Assembly: GCF_005154805.1 (NCBI RefSeq)
Contig: NZ_CP039727.1
Coordinates: 5,267,501-5,331,500 of the forward strand
Direction: 5' to 3'
DNA from: Bacillus sp. S3
GTDB taxonomy: Bacteria; Bacillota; Bacilli; Bacillales; Cytobacillaceae
Length of the DNA: 64,000 nucleotides
Shown one piece after another: positions 53,619 through 62,010 of this stretch (positions within the stretch are counted from its first letter, which is position 1; every line of letters begins with the position of its first letter). Below the pieces are notes generated by a model. The model made no database searches, was not told where the DNA came from, and saw nothing but the letters and a program-made list of their open reading frames with translations. The translations under genes were made by a program, and so were the position numbers.

Positions 53619-53667
53619 TCGTTAGTGCCATTCTACCATGAACTGGCAAACATTATTAGCATGAAGC

Positions 53668-54342
53668 TCAATCCAAGTACTTGCTGCCTTCGCGGACACT
53701 TAGTGGTGCAAGGGCCTGTCCCTCGATAAACTCCTTCACCGACGCCGGATTTGTCTTTGAGTATTCACGCAGGGCCCAGCCAATTGCCTTTTGGATAAAA
53801 AATTCCTTACTTTCGGTGTTTTGCCGTATGTAGTGATAGAGCCGCTCCTCGTTCGTCCTCTGTTTATACCTTAATTGAAAAAGCAGCGCCGCCCGTCTAA
53901 GCCACATATTGTCATGAACTGCCCAGCCGTCAATGGTTTCCGCCACCACCTCGGGAAACTTCTCAGCAATTTTCCCGACTGGCTTTGGAGAAATTGCATC
54001 AACGGTGTCCCACCATGATTTTGTCGTAATCAGCTCCTCCATGAAGGGCAAATCTTCCTTTCGCAGCTTGTTCATCATTTTTTCCAAATAAGTCAGGGCC
54101 GTGTATTGGAATTCTCTTTCATTTTTCCCCCAAAGCTCTTTTACTAACTCCCTGTTAAACGGCTCCTTTAAAATCCCCGTTGCCTTAAAAAATTGCTTTT
54201 CACATTCCTTTCGTAAAGGGGACTTGATTCCTAAGAATGGAAAATGGTCTTTCATATATCTCTGCATGGGTTCGGCATCTGCCTGATTGCGATTTTCCAT
54301 AAACAGCTTTGTTAAAAAATCAATGCTGGATGTCATCATCAT
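53668..54342 (-). CDS. DNA alkylation repair enzyme (AlkD-like)
   Basis: A 224-aa HEAT-like helical protein of the AlkD/AlkC family: HFPFLGIKSPLRKECEKQFF, TTKSWWDTVDAISPKPVGKI with the Trp/Asp pair that flanks the lesion, and FFIQKAIGWALREYSKTNP. Family members excise 3- and 7-alkylpurines without base flipping. GAGAGG lies before several in-frame ATGs; the first was kept. It is a single gene. Confidence 0.92.
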   Translation of the reverse strand: MMMTSSIDFLTKLFMENRNQADAEPMQRYMKDHFPFLGIKSPLRKECEKQFFKATGILKEPFNRELVKELWGKNEREFQYTALTYLEKMMNKLRKEDLPFMEELITTKSWWDTVDAISPKPVGKIAEKFPEVVAETIDGWAVHDNMWLRRAALLFQLRYKQRTNEERLYHYIRQNTESKEFFIQKAIGWALREYSKTNPASVKEFIEGQALAPLSVREGSKYLD

Positions 54343-54407
54343 TCATCCTCTCAACAAGTCTTACATACTTAGTTCTACTTTCTTCCATTTTCTCCTTTAA
54401 ATAGACC

Positions 54408-54436
54408 GTATAAACAAAATCCCTGTTGCCACACTA
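54408..54436 (+). promoter_or_regulatory. SigG-type promoter of the gamma-SASP gene
   Basis: GTATA (54408-54412), 17-bp spacer, CACACTA (54430-54436). This fits GHATR-N17/18-CATNCTA with one change. Confidence 0.6.
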
Positions 54437-54464
54437 ACATTAGCGCAAAAAGGAGGGAAACACG

Positions 54465-54611
54465 ATGACCAAGAAATTCAATAAAGGCAGCCGCAATCAA
54501 AACTCACCAGGGGCAGGGCATGCTGAGGCAGAATTTGCGACAGAATTTGTCAGCGGCGATAACAGCAAAGGGAACCAAAATAATCACACCCAGAAAAAGA
54601 AGCAAAAATAA
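54465..54611 (+). CDS. Gamma-type small acid-soluble spore protein (SspE-like), short
   Basis: A 48-aa hydrophilic protein rich in Asn, Gln, Lys and Gly. The segment AEAEFATEFVSGDN matches the germination-protease region of gamma-type SASP (GQFGTEFASETN in B. subtilis SspE). SspE has two such repeats and about 84 residues; this has one. AGGAGGG lies seven bases before the ATG, a SigG-type promoter is upstream, and a strong terminator follows, so it is a real monocistronic gene. It would serve as an amino acid store in the spore. Confidence 0.8.
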   Translation: MTKKFNKGSRNQNSPGAGHAEAEFATEFVSGDNSKGNQNNHTQKKKQK

Positions 54612-54612
54612 A

Positions 54613-54646
54613 TTAGGGGCGCCGGATCATTTCCGGCACCCCTTTT
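54613..54646. terminator. Terminator after the gamma-SASP gene
   Basis: AGGGGCGCCGGA/TCCGGCACCCCT stem followed by TTTT; convergent genes can share it. Confidence 0.85.
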
Positions 54647-54647
54647 A

Positions 54648-55748
54648 TTAACCCTTGGCATTCGCCAATTCTTTTATTTCCGCGGCAATCCTGCCCTGAA
54701 TCTTTTCCACGACGGAAAAGTCCATCGCCGCCACATAAATTTCCTCCAGCTCATCATGCAGCGCTTTTGCCTTGGCAAGGTAGCCTGTTGCTTCGGTCAT
54801 TTTGCTTTTATATTTCGCGGCAATTTTACTAATAATCTCGGCAAAAATGTCGTCCGTTCCCGGCTCAATCAGAATCTCATACATATCAATAATTTCGTCC
54901 CCATCCCGGCTTGGGAAATATTCATGCGGCGCGGTACTATCGAAAATCGCAATTCCAAGCTCGCGTAAAATCAACATATCGAGGCTGTGCGGGTCAAAGC
55001 CGCAATGGTAGATTTCGAGATCGACACCGCGCTGTTCAGCGGCGGCCGCCAGCTTCTTTAACATCGTTGATTTCCCAGAACCGGGGCGCCCTTTAATGAA
55101 GTAGCGCTTCGGAATCTCCTCCGTCAAATTGGGAACGAAATCGACCGCACCCATCGGCGTTGCTGCCCCCAAGAAGCGATGGCGCACATCCGAGGTCTTA
55201 TTCAATTTCATCTTTCCAAAAAAGCTGTCAATTAATTTGTTCGTTAATTGATCGGCCTTTTTAAAATCCATACTGTTAATATAAATTTTTTCCCAATCAT
55301 CATGGACTTCCAACGCTTCCTTAAAGGTCGCATATGCCTTTTGGTATGACTCACTGATTTGATCGGTTAACTTTTGAATGACATTTTTTTGTACACTTAG
55401 GGCGCGGGCATTCCAGGCTTCACCCAGGTTAATATATTCTTCCACGGCACCGGGCGCCTTCGGTTCAATCACATGCGGGGCTGTACCGTCGACAATTCCC
55501 ACCTTTAAACTTGGGATCAGCACACCATCAATGGAATTATTATCAGAAGCACAATGAAGGAATTCGATATTAAACCCGAGCTCGATCCACTCCTGGCCAA
55601 TTTTCTTCATCAGTGATGATTTGCCTGTTCCAGGGCCGCCCTTTAGAATAAATATGCGGTCGAATCCTTGAAGGTTGGATTCATACAGACTATGAAAGCC
55701 TCTTGCCGTATTCCCGCCGGCAAAATAATTTTTCACTTTCCCTGCCAC
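54648..55748 (-). CDS. Tandem P-loop ATPase of unknown function (PRK06851-like)
   Basis: A 366-aa cytosolic protein made of two similar halves. Each has a Walker A loop: FILKGGPGTGKSSLMKKIG near residue 35, and FIKGRPGSGKSTMLKKL near residue 220. Each half is followed by an IEFLHCASDN / LEIYHCGFDP strand and a long helical pair (EALEVHDDWEKIYINSMDF / AKALHDELEEIYVAAMDF). The duplication is visible by eye. No function is known to me. The start is GTG with AAGGGAGTG upstream. A remnant of the dispersed element lies just before it. Confidence 0.85.
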   Translation of the reverse strand: MAGKVKNYFAGGNTARGFHSLYESNLQGFDRIFILKGGPGTGKSSLMKKIGQEWIELGFNIEFLHCASDNNSIDGVLIPSLKVGIVDGTAPHVIEPKAPGAVEEYINLGEAWNARALSVQKNVIQKLTDQISESYQKAYATFKEALEVHDDWEKIYINSMDFKKADQLTNKLIDSFFGKMKLNKTSDVRHRFLGAATPMGAVDFVPNLTEEIPKRYFIKGRPGSGKSTMLKKLAAAAEQRGVDLEIYHCGFDPHSLDMLILRELGIAIFDSTAPHEYFPSRDGDEIIDMYEILIEPGTDDIFAEIISKIAAKYKSKMTEATGYLAKAKALHDELEEIYVAAMDFSVVEKIQGRIAAEIKELANAKG

Positions 55749-55792
55749 TTTTCAACACTCCCTTTTAGCTAAACACTTTCTAATTTGATTAC

Positions 55793-55850
55793 TGTCTAGC
55801 TCCAGCGCCCAGCGGCTAGTGTACTTCGCTAAACGGGCGCTTCCGCTTTT
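55793..55850. repeat. Short copy F of the dispersed structured element
   Basis: TGTCTAGCTCCAGCGCCC, AGCGGCTAGTGTACTTCGCT, then GGGCGCTTCCGCTTTT: both ends and a small part of the body, inverted like copy D. Confidence 0.75.
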
Positions 55851-55903
55851 CTAATCTTATCTTATGCGTTTGCCATTTATGGGTGAGTGCCTAGGGGAAT
55901 TTC

Positions 55904-56380
55904 CTATTTCACGACATCGATAATATCCGCTTTCGTTAGTTCCTGTAAACTCTTTGGTGCGAGCACAATTTGCACGCCAATTTTTCCGGCGCTGACAACA
56001 ATGGAGTCAATCTGCCGGCAGCTTTCATCGATAAAGGTTTTATATTCCTTTTTCATGCCAATTGGTGAGCAGCCGCCGCGGATGTAGCCTGTCCATTTTT
56101 GAATGTCCTTCACCGGAATCATCTCGAGATTTTTTTCACCTGCCGCCTTAGCCGCCTTTTTTAGGTCCAGTTCTTCGGCAACAGGGATCACAAAGACATA
56201 GATTGTCTTGCTATGCCCCTGTGCGACGAGTGTTTTATATACCTCCTTCACATTTCTTCCAATTTTCTCCGCAACGGAAATTCCGTCAATTTTTCCATCT
56301 TTATTTTCATATGTAAGCATTTCATAGCTGACCTTTTTTGCCTCCAAAGTACGCATTGCATTTGTTTTTGCTTGTGCCAT
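55904..56380 (-). CDS. Cys-tRNA(Pro) deacylase (YbaK/EbsC family)
   Basis: A 158-aa editing-domain protein that hydrolyses Cys mischarged on tRNA-Pro. Seen: the conserved Lys in VYKTLVAQGHSKTIYVFVIP, LDLKKAAKAAGEKNLEMIPV, and GYIRGGCSPIGMKKEYKTFI (the GGxSP-type motif). ATG 56380 has AGAGGG nine bases upstream; an ATG nine bases earlier is too close to it. It is a single gene, divergent from the radical SAM gene. Confidence 0.92.
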   Translation of the reverse strand: MAQAKTNAMRTLEAKKVSYEMLTYENKDGKIDGISVAEKIGRNVKEVYKTLVAQGHSKTIYVFVIPVAEELDLKKAAKAAGEKNLEMIPVKDIQKWTGYIRGGCSPIGMKKEYKTFIDESCRQIDSIVVSAGKIGVQIVLAPKSLQELTKADIIDVVK

Positions 56381-56738
56381 TTTGACCATCCCTCTTTTTC
56401 AGGCGTTATTTTCAATAATTGTACCAAAATTTACCCCCTTTTTACGTGTTCATCCGATTTACTTTCCGGTTATCTTACTTTACTGTCCGCTTCTGGGCAT
56501 TTACTTTCCGGTTTTTCTGTTTTACTTTCCACTTATCTTGTTTTACTATCCACTTTCACCTCTTTACTTTCCATCCAGCCCAAGTGCTGAAAGTTATACA
56601 CAAATTCACCCAAAATTTGTCACCCGTTTGTCACTCTCTTAATCGATGATTATAGTAAACTTAAACTATCTTAAAATACTTTCCAACATTTTCATAATAA
56701 TTGTGAAATATATCACAAATCTAATTTGAGGTGATTTT
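56381..56738. other. Divergent intergenic region with array 5
   Basis: The left half is 21-bp array 5. The right half (56580-56738) is AT-rich and should hold the promoter of the radical SAM gene; no good promoter match was found. Confidence 0.5.
56458..56577. repeat. 21-bp phased intergenic array 5 (word TTTACTTTCC, six units)
   Basis: TTTACTNTCC begins at 56458, 56479, 56500, 56521, 56542 and 56563, exactly 21 bp apart. The six to eight bases after the word (GGTT, GCTT, ACTT) vary. It lies between divergent genes, unlike the other arrays. Confidence 0.92.
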
Positions 56739-58547
56739 ATGAAGTACGACCTGGTTCTGTTACATGCACCGAGTGTATATGACTTTCGAAAAAATTCCTT
56801 GCTTGCCGGTCCGATCAGCGATGTGGTCCCGTCATCGCCCGTGTTTGAAATGTATCCAATTGGCTTGACGAGTATTGCTGATTATTTGGAGCGGTACGGG
56901 CTGCGGGTGAAGATTATCAATATTGCCAACCGGATGCTGATGAGTGAAACCTTCAATGTCGAGGCAAAACTGAAAAACATCAAAACGAAGGCCTTCGGGA
57001 TTGACCTGCATTGGCTGCCACATGCCCATGGCAGCATTGAGCTTGCCAAAATAGTTAAACGTCTCCATCCGGAAACACCAATCATTTTCGGAGGCCTGTC
57101 CGCAACCTATTATCATAAAGAGCTAATTGAATACCCGTTTATTGATTTCGTCATGCGCGGCGACTCTACCGAAAAATTGATGCTCCTGTTGATGAACAAA
57201 ATCGAGGCCGGCAATACCCATTATGCTGATATCCCTAACCTCACGTGGAAAAAGGGCAGCGAAGTGGGCTGCAACCCGATTACGTATGTACCAAAGGATT
57301 TGGATGATATTGACGTGCCGGGGTATCGCTACACGATCCGCTCCGTGTTTAAATACCGGAACTTCCTTGACCCGCTTCCATACAATGGCTGGCTGCAATA
57401 TCCGAACACGGCCCTCTTAACCGCACGCGGCTGTACGCAAAATTGCCTGATTTGCGGCGGTTCAAGAGATGCCTATGACCAAAACTGCAACCGCAATTCA
57501 CTGGCCTTACGGTCTCCGAAGAAGCTTGTCGAGGACATTCAGTTTATTTCCCGCTTCAGCCGGGCACCGATTTTCATCCTTCATGATCTAAGGCAGGGGG
57601 GACGTGAATATGTAAGTGAATTCTTTAGCCGCCTTAAAAAACTTAATCTCAAAAATGAAATCGTGTTTGAATTATTCCAATATGCCGATGAAGAATTTTT
57701 CAAACAGATGAATGACAGTGTGCCAAAATACAGCATTGAAATTACCCTTGAAACACATGATGAGAAGATCAGACGCTATAACGGCAAGTTTAGCTGTACG
57801 AACGAAAAGGTCATCAATACACTTAATTTCGCGTTGAAAAATGGCTGTAAAAAGATTGACCTGTTCTTTATGGTCGGCATTCCGGGGCAGACGTACGAAA
57901 GTGCCATTGAAAATATTGACTTTTGCGAAACGATTCATCTTGCCTGTCATAAGGATCCAAGAATCTATTACTTCGTTGCACCGCTGGCACCATTCCTTGA
58001 TCCGGCAAGCCCGGCTTTTGAACATCCGGAAATCCATGGCTATAAAAAATACTGCCATACCTTGGAGGACCACCGCAAGGCCATCACCCAGCCATCGTGG
58101 AAGCATATGCTCAGCTATGAAACGAAGGATATGACGCGCGATGATATTGTCAACTCCACCTACGAGGCAGCCGAAAAGCTCAATGACTTTAAACTAAAAT
58201 ACAATCTGATCGACCAGAAAGGCTATCAAGAAATCAAAGCAAAAATTAAGAAGTCGATGGACTATATTGAAAAGATCGACCATGTCCTGGCACTTCCTGA
58301 GGCGGAACAAGCTATTGAACTGGCAAACATCCAAAAGGAAATAGAGGAATTAAATAAATATAGTATTTGCGGAAAGAACGAGTTAAAGTGGGAGGTTCAA
58401 AAGAATTATGCGAACTTCTTTTCACTTGCCATGGTAGGCATCGAGCAGCTTTATGAAGATTACATGATCAAAATCAGACATCGCTTAAGCCCGCAAAGGC
58501 GGCAGCAATTCCAATTGGATCCGGAACGAAGGAAAATAAAAATATAG
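56739..58547 (+). CDS. B12-binding domain radical SAM protein
   Basis: A 602-aa protein. Residues about 1-170 form a Rossmann-like cobalamin-binding domain (MYPIGLTSIADYLERYGLRV, TPIIFGGLSATYYHKELIEY) without the DxHxxG motif, as is usual in this group. The radical SAM core has RGCTQNCLICGG with Cys 232, 236 and 239 (CxxxCxxC), and LETHDEKIRRYNGKF. A C-terminal helical domain of about 150 residues follows. It resembles the TIGR04190 (Ta0216) family, of unknown reaction. It is monocistronic with a strong terminator, so genomic context gives no substrate. Confidence 0.88.
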   Translation: MKYDLVLLHAPSVYDFRKNSLLAGPISDVVPSSPVFEMYPIGLTSIADYLERYGLRVKIINIANRMLMSETFNVEAKLKNIKTKAFGIDLHWLPHAHGSIELAKIVKRLHPETPIIFGGLSATYYHKELIEYPFIDFVMRGDSTEKLMLLLMNKIEAGNTHYADIPNLTWKKGSEVGCNPITYVPKDLDDIDVPGYRYTIRSVFKYRNFLDPLPYNGWLQYPNTALLTARGCTQNCLICGGSRDAYDQNCNRNSLALRSPKKLVEDIQFISRFSRAPIFILHDLRQGGREYVSEFFSRLKKLNLKNEIVFELFQYADEEFFKQMNDSVPKYSIEITLETHDEKIRRYNGKFSCTNEKVINTLNFALKNGCKKIDLFFMVGIPGQTYESAIENIDFCETIHLACHKDPRIYYFVAPLAPFLDPASPAFEHPEIHGYKKYCHTLEDHRKAITQPSWKHMLSYETKDMTRDDIVNSTYEAAEKLNDFKLKYNLIDQKGYQEIKAKIKKSMDYIEKIDHVLALPEAEQAIELANIQKEIEELNKYSICGKNELKWEVQKNYANFFSLAMVGIEQLYEDYMIKIRHRLSPQRRQQFQLDPERRKIKI

Positions 58548-58556
58548 GCAGATGTG

Positions 58557-58591
58557 AAAAGGTGTTGGGGCCATTCCCCAACACCTTTTTA
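58557..58591. terminator. Bidirectional terminator, radical SAM gene and liv operon
   Basis: AGGTGTTGGGG/CCCCAACACCT stem with a six-base loop; T run on both strands. Confidence 0.9.
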
Positions 58592-59296
58592 ATGCCCTCC
58601 CAAATAGGCAGCTCTGATTTGATCGCTTTGACTCAGTTCTTCCGCCGTACCGGCAGCGACGATTTTTCCGGTCTCAATGACATAGGCCCGGTCGGCAATC
58701 GATAGCGCCATATTGGCATTTTGCTCGACTAATAGAATCGTTGTTCCTGTTTTATTGATTTCCTCAATAATTTGGAAGATGGTCTTTACTAATAACGGCG
58801 CCAAACCCATAGAAGGCTCGTCTAACAGCAATAACCGCGGTCTGGCCATCAATGCCCTGCCCATGGCGAGCATCTGCTGCTCACCCCCTGAAAGCGTTCC
58901 TGACAACTGCTTACGGCGCTCGTAAAGGCGGGGGAACAGCCCATACACCTTTTCAAAGTCTTCACGGATGCCTTTTTTATCCTTCCGTAAATAGGCACCT
59001 AGCTCAAGGTTTTCCTCCACTGACATGTTGGCAAACACCCTGCGGCCTTCCGGTACCTGTGATATCCCTCTTTTCACAATCGCTTGCGCCACCTTGCCGG
59101 CAACATGCTCATTTTCAAAAAGAATGTCCCCATTTTTCGGCTTCAGCAAACCGGAAATTGTTTTTAACAATGTACTTTTCCCAGCACCATTTGCACCAAT
59201 CAAGGTCACAATTTCCCCTTGATTGATCTCGAGGGAAACGCCCTTCAATGCATGAATATTTCCATAGAAGACATTGATATCATTTATTTTCAGCAT
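58589..59296 (-). CDS. livF: Branched-chain amino acid ABC transporter ATP-binding protein LivF
   Basis: A 235-aa ATPase (LIGANGAGKSTLLKTISGLL, LSGGEQQMLAMGRALMARP, LLLDEPSMGLAPLLVKTIFQ). The motif SMGLAPLLV is typical of LivF. ATG 59296 has GAGGAGG nine bases upstream; a longer frame runs into livG. It is the last gene of the livJHMGF operon and ends at a strong terminator. Confidence 0.94.
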   Translation of the reverse strand: MLKINDINVFYGNIHALKGVSLEINQGEIVTLIGANGAGKSTLLKTISGLLKPKNGDILFENEHVAGKVAQAIVKRGISQVPEGRRVFANMSVEENLELGAYLRKDKKGIREDFEKVYGLFPRLYERRKQLSGTLSGGEQQMLAMGRALMARPRLLLLDEPSMGLAPLLVKTIFQIIEEINKTGTTILLVEQNANMALSIADRAYVIETGKIVAAGTAEELSQSDQIRAAYLGGH

Positions 59297-59297
59297 A

Positions 59298-60077
59298 TTA
59301 GGAAACCTCCTCGCCGAGGTACGCCTCGATGACTTTCGGGTTATTTCTGATTTGCTCAGGTGTCCCTTCGGCAATCAACTGGCCGTGGTCAAGGACATAG
59401 ATTCGTTCACATACACCCATGACGAGGAGCATGTCATGTTCAATTAAAAGAATCGTCAGGTCAAACTTTTCACGAATCAAGGAAATTAAATTCATCAATT
59501 CTTCCGTTTCCTGCGGATTCATCCCTGCAGCCGGTTCATCGAGCAGCAATAATTTAGGATTGGCTGCCAGCGCCCGGGCAATTTCGAGGCGGCGCTGCTG
59601 ACCGTACGGCAGATTCTTTGCCTGTTCATGCATCACCCCATCAAGCTTGAAGATTTTCAAAAATTCAATCGCCTTTTCCTCCATTTCCTTCTCACCGGAA
59701 AAATGGGAGGGAAGGCGGAAAATCGAGCTAAGGATCGAATGCTTTGCGAGCGAATGGTAGGCGACCTTTACATTATCGAGCACCGATAAATCACTGAACA
59801 AGCGAATGTTTTGAAACGTTCGGCTAATTCCTTTTTGATTAATTTTATAGGGAGCCTGGCCGTTTAATTTTTCACCATCTAAGGAAATACTGCCCTCGGT
59901 CGGGACATAAACGCCGGTTAACAGGTTAAAGAAGGTCGTTTTTCCTGCGCCATTAGGCCCAATTAAACCGACCAGCTCACCCTGGTTTAATTCTACATTC
60001 ACATCGGAAACTGCCTTCAAACCGCCAAAACGGATTCCGGCATTTTCTACCTTAAGCAACGGTGTTTTTGCCGTCAT
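59298..60077 (-). CDS. livG: Branched-chain amino acid ABC transporter ATP-binding protein LivG
   Basis: A 259-aa ATPase ([59 protein letters not shown]). The [14 protein letters not shown] signature is typical of LivG. Its ATG overlaps the livM stop (ATGA), and livF starts two bases after its own end. Confidence 0.95.
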   Translation of the reverse strand: MTAKTPLLKVENAGIRFGGLKAVSDVNVELNQGELVGLIGPNGAGKTTFFNLLTGVYVPTEGSISLDGEKLNGQAPYKINQKGISRTFQNIRLFSDLSVLDNVKVAYHSLAKHSILSSIFRLPSHFSGEKEMEEKAIEFLKIFKLDGVMHEQAKNLPYGQQRRLEIARALAANPKLLLLDEPAAGMNPQETEELMNLISLIREKFDLTILLIEHDMLLVMGVCERIYVLDHGQLIAEGTPEQIRNNPKVIEAYLGEEVS

Positions 60078-61027
60078 GCTGCACTCCTCCCTTTACCAGA
60101 TTTGCCGATTTTCAAGAAAGAGGTGATTTCTTTCGTTCCCATCAATCCCTGCGGGCGGAAAAGCATCATCACAACCAGCACAAGGCTGTAAATAACCATC
60201 CGCACCTCCGGATAATTGGAGAGGAAGGTTGAAATAATCGTTAACAGAATCGCCGCAATAACAGAGCCGGACATACTTCCCAAACCGCCAATAACCACCA
60301 GGATTAAAATATCAAATGATTTTAAGAATCCAAAGTTTGTCGGCTGAATGATATAAAAGTTATGGGCATGCAAGGCACCGGCAACACCGGCAAAGAAAGC
60401 ACCAATCACAAAGGCCATTACTTTATAAAACGTCGTATTGATCCCCATTGCATCTGCAGCAATCTCATTTTCACGAATCGAAATACAGGCTCGTCCGTGC
60501 GTCGAGTTGGTGAAGTTGACAATCACGACAATCGTGATCACCACACAGGCAATCAGCCATGGCCAGGTTGTCAGGTGGGAAACGGTCATACCGCTCGCAC
60601 CGCCTACATAATCAATATTTAAAAAGACAATCCTGACAATTTCTCCAAAGCCGAGCGTGGCAATGGCAAGATAGTCACCCCGGAGCCTAAGTGTCGGAAT
60701 CCCGATCATCAATCCGGTAATCGCTGCGGTTATACCGGCAGCAACGATCGCAACCGGGAAAGGCAGCCCCAATTTCATTGTCACAATCGCTGAGGCATAC
60801 GCACCAACTGCAAGGAAGCCGGCATGTCCAATCGAAAACTGCCCGGTAATCCCAATGATTAAATGAAGTGAAGCGGCAAGGATAATATTGATGCCGATAG
60901 AAAACATGGCATTGACATAAAAGGAGTTTAATGTTCCACCGTTAATAAGGAATTGGGTGACTACGGAAAAGATAATGACTACCGCCATTGTGCCCCAAAA
61001 CCCTTTTGCTTTTTTTACACTATTCAT
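60074..61027 (-). CDS. livM: Branched-chain amino acid ABC transporter permease LivM
   Basis: A 317-aa permease with eight to nine helices and the family motif ASLHLIIGITGQFSIGHAGF, followed by GLMIGIPTLRLRGDYLAIAT and GLGSMSGSVIAAILL. ATG 61027 (MNSVKKAKG) was preferred, with AGGGGGG eleven bases upstream; a GTG at 61039 is too close to that site. It follows livH by 16 bases. Confidence 0.93.
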   Translation of the reverse strand: MNSVKKAKGFWGTMAVVIIFSVVTQFLINGGTLNSFYVNAMFSIGINIILAASLHLIIGITGQFSIGHAGFLAVGAYASAIVTMKLGLPFPVAIVAAGITAAITGLMIGIPTLRLRGDYLAIATLGFGEIVRIVFLNIDYVGGASGMTVSHLTTWPWLIACVVITIVVIVNFTNSTHGRACISIRENEIAADAMGINTTFYKVMAFVIGAFFAGVAGALHAHNFYIIQPTNFGFLKSFDILILVVIGGLGSMSGSVIAAILLTIISTFLSNYPEVRMVIYSLVLVVMMLFRPQGLMGTKEITSFLKIGKSGKGRSAA

Positions 61028-61043
61028 CGCGTCATGCACCCCC

Positions 61044-61925
61044 CTAAACCTTTTCCCTGACATTTTTACCAAAAAGGCCAGCAGGGCGGAAAATTAGAAT
61101 CAGAATCAGAACAATAAAGGCCACGGCATCGCGCCATAGGGAGCCGCCAGTCGCACTGACAAGGGCTTCAATCACACCCAATAATAATCCGCCGGCCATT
61201 GCCCCCGGGATAATCCCAATTCCGCCAAGGACAGCGGCAACGAAGGCCTTTAGTCCCGGTATAATTCCCATCAAGGGCTCAATTTTTGTATAGTACATCC
61301 CGAAAACCACACCGGCTGCACCTGCAAGCGCTGAACCAATGGCAAAAGTAGCAGAGATCGTGTTATTCACGTTAATCCCCATCAATTTAGCGGCATCCAT
61401 ATCGTGGGATACGGCACGCATCGCTTTGCCAATCTTGGTTTTATGAACGATAAACTGCAGGACAATCATTAAGAAAATCGATACGGCTAAAATTAAAATG
61501 GACTGACCGCTAATTTTCACACCGAAAATCTCCAAACTTTTTAAAGGAACAATCCCGCTTGGATAAGCTTCCGGCTGGGCGCCGCGGATATAGATTGTGC
61601 CGTACTCAATAAAAAGTGATACACCAATCGCCGTAATAAGTGCGGCAATTCTTGTGGCATTTCGTAATGGCTTGTAGGCAATCCGCTCAATTAACACGCC
61701 AAAGATGGCACAGGCAGCCATGGAAATTAGTAATGCCGGGAAAAATCCTAAATCTAGTATAGTAATAGAATAAAAGCCAATAAATGCACCGACCATGAAG
61801 ACATCCCCATGGGCAAAATTAATTAATTTAACAATTCCGTAAACCATCGTGTACCCAAGGGCGATCAACGCATAAATACTCCCAAGGGAAATCCCGTTAA
61901 CCAGCTGCTGGATAAATTGTTCCAT
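61044..61925 (-). CDS. livH: Branched-chain amino acid ABC transporter permease LivH
   Basis: A 293-aa permease (QLVNGISLGSIYALIALGYT, MVYGIVKLINFAHGDVFMVG, AVLGGIGIIPGAMAGGLLLG). The LINFAHG motif is the LivH hallmark. ATG 61925 has AAGGAG eight bases upstream. A terminator-like hairpin separates it from the binding-protein gene. Confidence 0.95.
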   Translation of the reverse strand: MEQFIQQLVNGISLGSIYALIALGYTMVYGIVKLINFAHGDVFMVGAFIGFYSITILDLGFFPALLISMAACAIFGVLIERIAYKPLRNATRIAALITAIGVSLFIEYGTIYIRGAQPEAYPSGIVPLKSLEIFGVKISGQSILILAVSIFLMIVLQFIVHKTKIGKAMRAVSHDMDAAKLMGINVNNTISATFAIGSALAGAAGVVFGMYYTKIEPLMGIIPGLKAFVAAVLGGIGIIPGAMAGGLLLGVIEALVSATGGSLWRDAVAFIVLILILIFRPAGLFGKNVREKV

Positions 61926-61956
61926 GTTAGACACTCCTTAGAAAGGGACTTCGACT

Positions 61957-62001
61957 ATCTTTAAAAAAACAGAATAGGGAGACATCTCATCTCCCTATTC
62001 A
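61957..62001 (-). terminator. Intercistronic terminator between livJ and livH
   Basis: Minus-strand AATAGGGAGA/TCTCCCTATT stem, then CTGTTTTTTT. Partial termination would favour high expression of the binding protein over the membrane parts. Confidence 0.8.
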
Positions 62002-62010
62002 CTTAGTATT

